Below, in pieces: positions 1 through 6,500 of a DNA stretch of 8,017 nt. Every line of letters begins with the position of its first letter. Position 1 is the stretch's first letter. The position numbers were made by a program, and so were the translations under genes. The notes under the pieces are model-generated. The model had not been told where the DNA came from, made no database searches, and saw only the letters and a program-made list of their open reading frames with translations. Source of the stretch: DASYXZ01 sp035934315 (GTDB lineage Bacteria > Acidobacteriota > Terriglobia > UBA7540); assembly GCA_035934315.1 (NCBI GenBank), contig DASYXZ010000280.1, positions 1 to 8,017 on the forward strand. Reading direction: 5' to 3'.

Positions 1-168
1 TGTTGTTGTGGAGGGTGCAGGAACCTGCGTCTGCTGCGGCGAATTTGCTGTGGCCGCCGAGCTTGGAGCCGCGACTGCGCTGCGAGCCGCGCTCAATGCC
101 GCAGTAGCTGCGAACAGGAACAGAAGCGCAAGCGCCGCAAGAAATTTCGAGATGCTGGATGCAGTCAT
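1..168 (-). CDS. Secreted protein of unknown function, N-terminal part (runs off left edge)
   Basis: This open frame on the minus strand encodes the first 56 residues of a protein whose remainder lies left of the window. It begins MTASSISKFL, followed by a strongly hydrophobic stretch (about residues 9-26, rich in Ala, Leu and Phe). An AAR/AVAA region then looks like a signal-peptidase I site, and from about residue 33 the chain is a low-complexity Ala/Ser/Thr/Gln/Pro segment. That is the pattern of a Sec signal peptide plus a flexible linker, so export to the periplasm or beyond is inferred. Two ATGs lie back to back (171-169 and 168-166). A GGAGG Shine-Dalgarno at 179-175 is 6 nt from the second and 3 nt from the first, so I chose the second. 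The visible part carries no domain that names a function. It is transcribed divergently from the VOC gene. Confidence 0.72.
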   Translation of the reverse strand, partial: MTASSISKFLAALALLFLFAATAALSAARSAVAAPSSAATANSPQQTQVPAPSTTT

Positions 169-219
169 CATTTTCCTCCGCTGGGCGAAGTGTGGCGGGC
201 CCGCTCAAACTTCCGCGGG

Positions 220-248
220 ATTATGCTCCCAGCCGTCGGCTCCCACAA
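220..248 (-). promoter_or_regulatory. Candidate sigma-70-type promoter for the left-edge secreted protein
   Basis: On the minus strand TTGTGG (248-243) and CATAAT (225-220) are separated by exactly 17 nt. The -10 matches consensus at 5 of 6 positions and the -35 at 3 of 6. Transcription would start near 213, leaving a leader of about 45 nt that contains the GGAGG site at 179-175. Position and spacing support it; activity is inferred. Confidence 0.42.
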
Positions 249-449
249 GCGCTATCGTTAATCGTGTAGTGACTCAGCTTCCGGTTACCGCGTTTACCAG
301 GAATCGGGTTCGATGGCTGGCAAACCCCGCTTCCTGGGAATTGTCTGTAAACCGCGGCAAGGCACATGAACGACGCCATGTAGAATTACTTCCTGCATTG
401 GCTATCGCTCCGAGCAGGGTGCCGTGGTATCTTGGCCGGGAAAAAGACT

Positions 450-872
450 ATGTCCATTTCAGAACCCAAGTCTGATGGCCCGAACACTCCACGGAAGGGG
501 CACGACCAACCGGCAGCCACTTCGGTACATGGCTGGCGGTATCACCACATCGGCATCCCGACTGATGTTCCACGACCCGGCGAATATTATCTGGAACAAT
601 TCAAGATGTACGTCTCCGCGTTTGAGACGAGTCCTTGTGGCATTCAATGGATGCGCTTCGAGCCCGATAGCCCACTGCACGCCTTGATTAAGTCAGTCCC
701 TCACGTAGCGTTTGAAGTAGACGACCTTCAGGCCGCGATTGAGGGAAAAGAAATTCTCATTGCCCCGAATTCGCCCTCGGAAGGCGTTACGGTGGCGATG
801 ATCCTCGATAACGGCGCTCCGGTTGAGCTCCTAGAATTTCGGCGTGATCTGAGTAGCGGCCCAAGGTGTTGA
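450..872 (+). CDS. VOC-family (glyoxalase/bleomycin-resistance fold) protein
   Basis: This is a 140-residue cytosolic protein with a single vicinal-oxygen-chelate domain at about residues 30-131. It opens with the beta strand WRYHHIGIPT (29-38) and continues through GEYYLEQFKMYVSAFE, SVPHVAFEVDDL (82-93) and the closing strand PVELLEF (124-130). VOC enzymes bind a divalent metal through His/Glu residues. The candidates here are His32 or His33, His85, and Glu127 or Glu129, and a single domain would be expected to work as a homodimer. The family covers glyoxalase I, dioxygenases, epimerases and drug-binding proteins, so the substrate cannot be named. No signal peptide is seen. The ATG at 450 is the first in frame; a TTG at 432 would add six residues. 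Neither has a strong Shine-Dalgarno, only GGGAAAAAG before 450. The roughly 28 residues before the domain are hydrophilic and look unconserved, so the true start is uncertain. The gene stands alone, 281 bases from the divergent left-edge gene. Confidence 0.85.
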   Translation: MSISEPKSDGPNTPRKGHDQPAATSVHGWRYHHIGIPTDVPRPGEYYLEQFKMYVSAFETSPCGIQWMRFEPDSPLHALIKSVPHVAFEVDDLQAAIEGKEILIAPNSPSEGVTVAMILDNGAPVELLEFRRDLSSGPRC

Positions 873-1102
873 GACTGTCGGCGGAACGCCGGACGTCACG
901 CAATAGATTTGTTCGCCAAGGTTGAGATCCGGCAAGTTGATCCGAATTTATCCGCCAAAATGCGATTGTGTTTATCGGTTGACTTCCACTTGCCCGATTC
1001 GTCGGATAATCGGAAACAAACCTACTACGTCGATCCGAGTCACTACCCGTTATTGATGGGCATCGCTTTCGCCCACGCCGCCGTCTAATGGGGCAACGAG
1101 AG
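873..1102 (+). other. Gap between the VOC and LssY_C genes, with a short unassigned open frame
   Basis: The reading frame of the VOC gene stays open after its TGA (870-872) to a TAA at 1086-1088. An ATG at 960 would give a 42-residue peptide (MRLCLSVDFHLPDSS...) and a TTG at 909 a slightly longer one. I recognise no family in it and see no Shine-Dalgarno. Its TAA overlaps an ATG (TAATG, 1086-1090) that is an alternative start for the next gene. A weak promoter-like pair, TTGACT (979-984) and GATAAT (1005-1010), is 20 nt apart, longer than usual. A small CGGCG/CGCCG hairpin (879-891) has no T tract. Confidence 0.3.
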
Positions 1103-1870
1103 ATGAAACGGCTCCTCCTCATTTTCGCTTCTGCGTGGCTGGCGTTCGCCGTCAGCGCGGCCCGCCCAGTGACGTTTTCGCAAAGTGTGCCCGCCACGCA
1201 AGCGCAGTCACGCGATACATCCGTGCCTTCGGCCGGGAACTCCTCTACTTCAACCGTCGCGCTGGCTGGCAAGCGTCTTTCGTTTGAACAGATGCTTCCC
1301 GCGCTGCCCCGGCGAGTGGCGTCCAAATCAGGGACACCGGGCGACATGGTGAATCTGCTGATCGTCGGCTCGAAAGAGCAAGTCGCTGACGCGTTCGCGG
1401 TCGCTGGCTGGATCCAGCCAGATAAGACCGCGCAGGACGCGATCGTCCACGCCATTCAGGAAACCATGGCCCACAAGGCGTACGCCGAAATGCCCATGAG
1501 CCAACTCTATCTTTTCGACCGCCCGCAGGATTTCGGATTCGTCGATGGCATGCCCATCCAAGTTGTCGCTGAGCGAAATCATTTTCGCGTGTGGCGGACG
1601 CCGTGGCTCGATTCCCAGGGACGCTCTGTGTGGGCAGGCGCGGGCACGCACGACGTGGGCATCGAGAAAGATCAATCCGGCACGCTGACTCACCTCATTG
1701 ACCCGAACGTGGATACCGAGCGCGATTACATTGTTCAGACGCTCCAAGACGCGGGCAAGGTCGCCACAACGGAATACATCACGCCCGCTGATCCTGTCCG
1801 TCAGGCAGTCACGGCGACCGGCGACGCCTATCATTCCGACGGCCGCATCCTCGTAATTTTTCTTAAGTAG
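1103..1870 (+). CDS. Secreted stand-alone LssY C-terminal-domain protein
   Basis: This 255-residue protein has a Sec signal peptide (MKRLLLIFASAWLAFAVSAA, residues 1-20), then a Ser/Thr/Ala-rich linker (about 21-77), then one domain to the C-terminus (about 78-254). That domain matches my knowledge of the LssY C-terminal domain (LssY_C). Its characteristic blocks appear in order: DMVNLLIVGS (81-90), AGW (101-103), SQLYLF (133-138), RNHFRVWRTP (158-167), GAGTHDVGI (179-187), THLIDPNVDTERD (196-208) and DGRI (246-249). The domain is named after a Legionella protein linked to the lss secretion locus, where it follows a membrane region; its biochemical role is not established. Here it has only a signal peptide and no transmembrane helices, so a periplasmic or secreted location is inferred. 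An ATG at 1088 would add MGQRE before the signal peptide. I prefer 1103 because the signal peptide then begins MKR and ACGAGAG lies just upstream, but ribosome-binding evidence is modest for both. No secretion gene is adjacent. Confidence 0.82.
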   Translation: MKRLLLIFASAWLAFAVSAARPVTFSQSVPATQAQSRDTSVPSAGNSSTSTVALAGKRLSFEQMLPALPRRVASKSGTPGDMVNLLIVGSKEQVADAFAVAGWIQPDKTAQDAIVHAIQETMAHKAYAEMPMSQLYLFDRPQDFGFVDGMPIQVVAERNHFRVWRTPWLDSQGRSVWAGAGTHDVGIEKDQSGTLTHLIDPNVDTERDYIVQTLQDAGKVATTEYITPADPVRQAVTATGDAYHSDGRILVIFLK

Positions 1871-2118
1871 CGGCCGCAGCGCGCTTCGGACCCAAGCTGG
1901 CGTGGAAACCGCAATCGCATCTTTGAACTTAGCGCCGACGAGCGTACGCTTAAGGCGGAGCAGCAAGGTGTATGCAACAAGACGAAAGAACAAGCTGAAG
2001 GAACAGCTGAATGAACTGGTAAATGACCAGGTACCTCTTTGGGCGCGTCCCCGAACCTACTCTGGCCGGGATTTCACGATGCGGCTAGCATAGGGGAAGG
2101 CGGTTCCGAGGAAGAATC
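1871..2118 (+). other. Gap upstream of the coiled-coil gene; no convincing gene
   Basis: The gap contains a possible 63-codon plus-strand frame from a GTG at 1902 to a TAG at 2091-2093. It lacks a Shine-Dalgarno, a recognisable fold and any hydrophobic pattern, so I do not call it. The promoter of the next gene should lie here. TAGCAT (2086-2091) is a possible -10 but has no good -35 at the right distance. No terminator hairpin with a T tract follows the LssY_C gene. Confidence 0.3.
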
Positions 2119-2772
2119 ATGAGACATACCATGAGATGCGCGAATATTGCAGCACTGCTAATTCTTGTGCCGGGAACTTCCTGCGCGGGATTCGCAGCCG
2201 CGCCTCAATCGAGCCAGCAGTCCAGCCAATCCGTCGCCGAAGCCGCGCGCAAAGCGCAGCAAAAGGAGAAGGAAGCGCCCAAGGCGAAAACTGTCTGGAC
2301 AAATGACAACATTCCGAATACGCCGGGAGGAGTCAGCGTTGTGGGACAGCCCGCGCCTTCGTCTTCCTCAGCCGAGGCAACTTCCACCGAGCCTGCTGCA
2401 GGCTCCGCGAATGCCAAAGCGCCGACAGACGCGGACAAGGAAAAATTGGCCGCCGAACGCGCCAAGACCCTAAGCGATCTCGAAAACGCCAGGAAGCAAC
2501 TCGACAGTGTCAAAACCGATCTTGATATTGCCCAGCGCGAATACAATCTCGACGCCGCGCAGCTTTACAGCACTCCGGACTATTCCAAGGACCAGCAGGG
2601 TCAGGCGAAAGTCGACGCGGAAAAGTCCGCCATCGCCACCAAGCAGCAAGCCGTCGACGCGGCACAAAAGAAAGTGGACGACCTCGTGAAACTCCTGAAA
2701 TCTCTCGGCGGGGAAGAGAAGCCTGCGGCACCACCAGCCCCCGCGCCCGCCGCCTCGTCGCTGAAACCCTAG
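2119..2772 (+). CDS. Exported coiled-coil protein, acidobacterial type, function unknown
   Basis: This 217-residue protein starts at an ATG preceded by a clear Shine-Dalgarno (GAGGAAG, four bases before the start). A second ATG at 2131 would shorten the signal peptide. Residues 8-28 (ANIAALLILVPGTSCAGFAAA) form a signal peptide. Cys22 is not in a canonical lipobox (no Leu at -3), so cleavage by signal peptidase I near residue 28 seems likelier than lipidation. Next come a Gln/Ser stretch, the segment SVAEAARKAQQKEKE (38-52) with VWTNDNIP (59-66), and a Ser/Ala/Thr linker to about 103. Two charged helices follow at about 105-147 and 162-196, joined by QLYSTPDYSKD, and the protein ends in an Ala/Pro tail (202-213). 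The helices have heptad-like spacing and few aromatics, consistent with a helical hairpin or coiled coil in the periplasm. I recall similar SVAEAARKA/TNDN proteins in Acidobacteria, always of unknown function. An envelope scaffold or adaptor role would be speculation. Confidence 0.8.
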   Translation: MRHTMRCANIAALLILVPGTSCAGFAAAPQSSQQSSQSVAEAARKAQQKEKEAPKAKTVWTNDNIPNTPGGVSVVGQPAPSSSSAEATSTEPAAGSANAKAPTDADKEKLAAERAKTLSDLENARKQLDSVKTDLDIAQREYNLDAAQLYSTPDYSKDQQGQAKVDAEKSAIATKQQAVDAAQKKVDDLVKLLKSLGGEEKPAAPPAPAPAASSLKP

Positions 2773-2909
2773 GCCACTTCCTCGCTTACTGTGCTCTGGA
2801 CGTGGCAGACAAAGGGCGGAGTCTTCTCTTGCGCCCGTTCGGCGAGCCCGCGGCCCCGTCCCAAGAAACGCATTGCAATCGCCCCACAACATATAGCGCA
2901 CCTTTGCTC

Positions 2910-2938
2910 TTGACACACTAGGCCGCACCGCGCAAAAT
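2910..2938 (+). promoter_or_regulatory. Near-consensus sigma-70-type promoter for the zinc-ribbon gene
   Basis: A perfect TTGACA (-35, 2910-2915) is followed by 17 nt and CAAAAT (-10, 2933-2938, 4 of 6 matches to TATAAT). Initiation would fall near 2945, giving a leader of about 125 nt to the ATG at 3070. This is the best-looking promoter in the window. It suggests the small gene is transcribed on its own rather than by read-through from 2119-2772. Confidence 0.55.
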
Positions 2939-2942
2939 CCCA

Positions 2943-2960
2943 TTCCAGATTTTTCTGGAA
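2943..2960 (+). repeat. Perfect 7-bp inverted repeat at the predicted transcript start
   Basis: TTCCAGA (2943-2949) and TCTGGAA (2954-2960) form a perfect 7-bp stem around a TTTT loop. CATTC before the stem and GAATG after it add a further imperfect complement. It sits where the 2910-2938 promoter would start transcription, so it could be an operator half-site pair or a 5'-end RNA hairpin. It is not followed by a T tract, so it is not a normal terminator. Confidence 0.45.
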
Positions 2961-3069
2961 GTGAATGGATGCTGGCAGCGCGAGCCGCTCAGCGCCGAAA
3001 TGGCCTTAGTCAGCGCACGGCTTCAGTTCATCCTGAGGAACGAAGGGCCGCGCCGAAAACGAGGTGCGT

Positions 3070-3270
3070 ATGGTATTTCTGCCGGGCCGCACTGTGCAGT
3101 GCGTAAATCCAGAGTGCGCCGCGCGCGGCCATTGGCTCCGCGTCGAAATGGCGCCGGTCGAGCGCTGCTCGAATTGCAATTCCCCGCTTCACAACGTGCC
3201 GCCGCCGCTGCCCACGCGCTTCCGGATGCGCCCCAGGCCGCTTGTCAGTTATCGACCACGCGTGCGCTGA
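3070..3270 (+). CDS. Small zinc-ribbon protein
   Basis: This 66-residue protein has four cysteines in two knuckles, Cys11-x4-Cys16 (CVNPEC) and Cys33-x2-Cys36 (CSNC). The 16 residues between the knuckles include GHWLRVE, which fits a rubredoxin-like or ribbon zinc site. The tail after the second knuckle is basic and proline-rich (VPPPLPTRFRMRPRPL), which could contact nucleic acid or a partner, but that is inference. I chose the ATG at 3070 because GAGG at 3061-3064 lies five bases before it; a GTG at 3064 overlaps that site. No signal peptide or membrane segment is seen, so the protein should be cytosolic. Small ribbons with a 'C..PEC..RGHWLRV...C..C..PLH.VPPP' layout are, to my recollection, recurrent in Acidobacteria and uncharacterised. 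The gene has its own upstream promoter and converges on the TonB-dependent receptor gene. Confidence 0.72.
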   Translation: MVFLPGRTVQCVNPECAARGHWLRVEMAPVERCSNCNSPLHNVPPPLPTRFRMRPRPLVSYRPRVR

Positions 3271-3498
3271 CCGTCGCGTGCCTTAGCCAGGTCATGTTCC
3301 GCGCACTGAGCGGGCGTGGTAGCGCAGACCGACCTGCATCACGCGGGGCGGCTGAGAATTTGCATCCGCGGTGTTCGACCCGCGCGTGAAAATTGCGCCG
3401 TGGAGCGCGCCGGGAAATAAGTCAACGAGGTTTGGTTGCGGCCACATCGTCCCCGCAGCCGTCTTGCGCCGTGGAGCGTTCGCCAACGCGCGCAAAAT
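3271..3498 (+). other. Convergent intergenic region with a 15-bp direct repeat
   Basis: No supported gene lies between the zinc-ribbon stop and the terminator. The stretch is very GC-rich and has many CGCG steps. It contains a tRNA-like fragment (about 3317-3384) that does not fold as a complete tRNA, and the direct repeat annotated at 3393-3478. Confidence 0.35.
3393..3478 (+). repeat. Pair of 15-bp direct repeats
   Basis: TTGCGCCGTGGAGCG occurs at 3393-3407 and again, without mismatch, at 3464-3478, 71 bases apart start to start. Both copies are followed within about 25 bases by AAATAA. They lie in non-coding sequence just before the terminator. They could be a local duplication or protein-binding repeats; the sequence alone does not decide. 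Confidence 0.5.
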
Positions 3499-3532
3499 AA
3501 AAAAGGCCCCGAAAAAAATCGGGGCCTTTTTT
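3499..3532. terminator. Bidirectional intrinsic terminator between convergent genes
   Basis: Six A's plus GGCCCCGA (3499-3512) pair perfectly with TCGGGGCC plus six T's (3519-3532) around a six-A loop. The GC core is flanked by A on the left and T on the right, so both strands read as stem plus U tract. It ends plus-strand transcripts from the zinc-ribbon side and minus-strand transcripts of the receptor gene, whose stop is only 27 bases away. Confidence 0.92.
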
Positions 3533-3558
3533 CGTCTTTTGAGCTGTTTTCTCTCGGA

Positions 3559-6500
3559 CTAGAAGGAGTACAGCAGTCCGAACTGCATGATGCGGGGATT
3601 GGTCAGCAGGCGCTGGTAGTCTCCGAAAGCACCTTGATGGTCGATCCCGAGCTGCAAGCTCTGCACGTCAAACCGCTTTATATTGAAAACATTGAACATG
3701 TCAGCAGTAAGCCGCAGCGAATGATTCTCGTTGTACGGCATCTTCCAAGTTTTGTTGAGCTCCATGTCCGTGTTAAGGACACCATCACCACGGAACGGAT
3801 TTCGCGACCCGGATTCTCCAGGCAGCGGCACGCTGACGTCGTTGAAGGCCGCTGCCGGATTCTTGAAAATGTTGTAAGTCAGAGTTCCACCCTGATCCCG
3901 CACATTGAAGTGGCCACCGCTGATTCGGTTTGCAGCACTGGCAAGACCGGTGAGCTGCCAGTTTGTTGGGAAGCAGAAACATGTCGCGGCGCTGACCGGA
4001 AATCCACTGGACCAGCGCGTGATGCCGGAAAGCTGCCAGCCTCCGATGACGGCATCGAGCCCCTTGCCGATATGGCTCGCGAGCGGCCGACCTTCTCCGA
4101 ACGGAAGACTCCAAACCCACTGGGCGTTGATCTGGTGGCGCAAGTCGAAATCGGACGGGCCGCTGAGCTGATTACCCATCCAGGGATTAACAACGTTGCC
4201 GCTGAGCGCGTTCCACTCGCCAACGCTTTCGGCATCCGAAGCGAGGTCGAATGAGGTTGAGTAGGTGTAGTTGACGTTGAACTGGAGACCCTGCGACATC
4301 TGCTTCCTGAGTGTCACTTGCATCGCATTGTACGTGGAGAAGGACTGAGAGCGCCATGCGAAGAGAGACGAGAACTGATTGTCAAACCAAGTGTACTGCC
4401 CGGTTTTCGCGAAGTAGCTGGAACTGGTGTTCAGACTGGGAATCCCAGCCACGTCGAAGAAATCGAGCGCCGAAGTTTCGTTATTTGCCGTGCAAAGGTA
4501 GGTCTGATAGATCGCGGTAACGGGATCCGTGGTCGGACTAATTTGGAACCCGGCTTGCGTTGCGGGATTGAAGCCGCATTGCTGGTTGGCAACCGTGTTA
4601 GAAATTAAGGCTCCAGCATTGTACTGGTCGCCGCTAGCCACGGGACTGAACAGATTCTGCCAATAAGCAGCCGTGGGTCCGATGGACGCCGAGGTCACGG
4701 TAGCCGGATCAGTTCCGTTTCCGCCGTTTGCTCTTCCCAACGTGGCCATGACCTTCGCCGCCTGGTAATAGGTAATTTTCGAAGCAGGATCCGTCAGGTT
4801 GAGGGGTTGGGCCAAATCGCTCTGCACGAGGAGTCTGTGCCCCAAGCGACCGATGTAAGCTACCTCAACGCTCATATTGTGGGGCAGTTCTCGCGCCACC
4901 GAGAAATCGAGGGCGTAAGAATAGGGAGTCTTGAGCGAACTGTCCAAACCCCAGCAAATACAAAAATTCCCCGGCGGAAAGGTTGTCGGGAAGCCGGCCG
5001 CAGGCGCGGGAGTAAAAATCACTGTGCCATTGTTATCCTTTGTCGGGATATTGTTGACGGCGGAAGTAAGGGGCTGGCCGGAAATCGGCTGCCAGCGAGG
5101 TGACGATTGCGCCGACTCCACCTGTGCGGGATTCGAGAGGTTCGTGGCAAGGCCGAACTCGCCACCGCTCTGGTCAAAGGTGAGGATCATGCTCTGGCCA
5201 AAATGATCGTAGTACATGCCGAATCCAGCGCGGATTGCGGTCTTGTCGTCACCCACGATGCGTTTCAGCCAGTCCGCGCTAGGCTCAGGCGACCAAGCCA
5301 AGGAAAGGCGAGGGGCGAAATTGTGACCGGTCGGCCACCAGTCCGGCCGGTGATTGGACCTTCCCGCGACGTCAAAAGTGATGTTGGGGAATTGATTTGC
5401 AGGTACTCCGTTCGCCATGCCGGCTCCGCGCTCGGCAAACCAAGCCCCTAGATCAAATGACGGCGCTACTTGCTGTCCGTTGGTTTCCCACGGCGCGGAA
5501 ATCTGTTCGTAACGCAGGCCATAGGTGAAGGTCAAATTGGGCCTAATTTTGTAGGAATCGTTGAAATAAAGCTCGGATTCGTGAAGGGCGAAATTCCGCT
5601 GCACTGGCGTCCCTTGAGCCAGGGCACTTGCCGATCCATCCGAATTAACATGGTTATTGTATTGTGCGTTCACTTCCGTAACCATTCCGAGCAGTCCGAT
5701 CAGCGGGAAGTCGTATCCGGTGTTGAAGCCGGAATCGACCGCCGGGAAACAGTTCGGGCCCGGACATGCAAAGTTTGGACTAAACGGGCTTGCGCGATTC
5801 GCAAATCCACCAACGTTGAGCCAGGCGGCGTTCGTGCTGCCACTGCTGAAAGCACTGGTTGTGCTCGCCGATGCGTTACGAACCAGAGTGATATTCGTCC
5901 CGAACGAGAATGTGTGGTTCCCCTTGGTCCAGGACAAATCGTCGGTGATGTTGCTGACGGGGAAATTAAAGCCCGTTCCGTAGTTTCCTTCATCCTGGGA
6001 AAGCTGACGGACGCCGTTGAAGGGAAGGAACGAGTCTCCCGCGTTTACGACGCTCTGCCTTGTGTAGCCAAAGCGAAAATTGTTTATCAACGTAGGCCGC
6101 AGAACATTCGTGTAGCCGAGCACGAAACCTTTGCTGAAATTCGAATCGCTAGTTGTCGGGGTCCCTCCGGGCAGGAGAGGCGTGCCCGGGGTAAGGGCGT
6201 ATTCGCCGCTTCCGCGCCAGAAAAGCGTCTGGCTACCGCTAGAGTTGAGTTTGTAGTCTATTCGGGCGATGGCGATATCCTGACGGATATGCTGGGAGGC
6301 CCCGAAACGGAAGCCGTCGAAGTTCAAGTTCAAGCCGTCGCCTTCCGTGGTGTCGTTGGGGACAACGGCCTTATTCGCATAATAGGACTGGAAGTAAGCC
6401 AGGGAAGAAGGACTAGGCCCAATTCCCAAGGGATCCATCGCCTTCAGTTGAGCAGGACCCAGAGCGTAATTGCCTGACGCTGGCGTGAATGACGTGCCGT

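Larger units (their letters stand above)
2773..3069 (+). other. Gap carrying the promoter and leader of the zinc-ribbon gene
   Basis: The first part (2773-2905) shows no gene, no terminator with a T tract and no repeat. The second part holds the promoter at 2910-2938, a 7-bp hairpin at 2943-2960 and about 110 bases of leader before the start at 3070. Overlapping open frames on both strands lack start signals and recognisable domains. Confidence 0.4.

Noticed and set aside
8..475. 155-codon plus-strand frame at the left edge
   Set aside because: It is antisense to a signal-peptide-encoding gene with a clear Shine-Dalgarno and crosses that gene's likely promoter.
879..891. CGGCG/CGCCG hairpin after the VOC stop as a terminator
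   Set aside because: The stem is only 5 bp with a 3-base loop and no T tract follows.
979..1010. TTGACT and GATAAT as a promoter for the LssY_C gene
   Set aside because: The spacer is 20 nt, outside the usual 16-18 range, so it was not called as a feature.
787..1455. 222-codon minus-strand frame over the VOC end and the LssY_C start
   Set aside because: It overlaps two recognisable plus-strand genes and shows no recognisable fold or Shine-Dalgarno.
1902..2093. 63-codon plus-strand frame before the coiled-coil gene
   Set aside because: It has a GTG start without a ribosome-binding site and no recognisable features; chance is likelier.
3436..4254. 272-codon plus-strand open frame across the terminator and the receptor 3' end
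   Set aside because: It crosses a strong bidirectional terminator and is antisense to the conserved C-terminal barrel; its composition looks like a shadow.
5470..6477. 335-codon plus-strand open frame opposite the receptor gene
   Set aside because: It lies wholly antisense to a clear beta-barrel coding sequence, has no domain or start signal, and is a typical shadow frame of a GC-rich gene.
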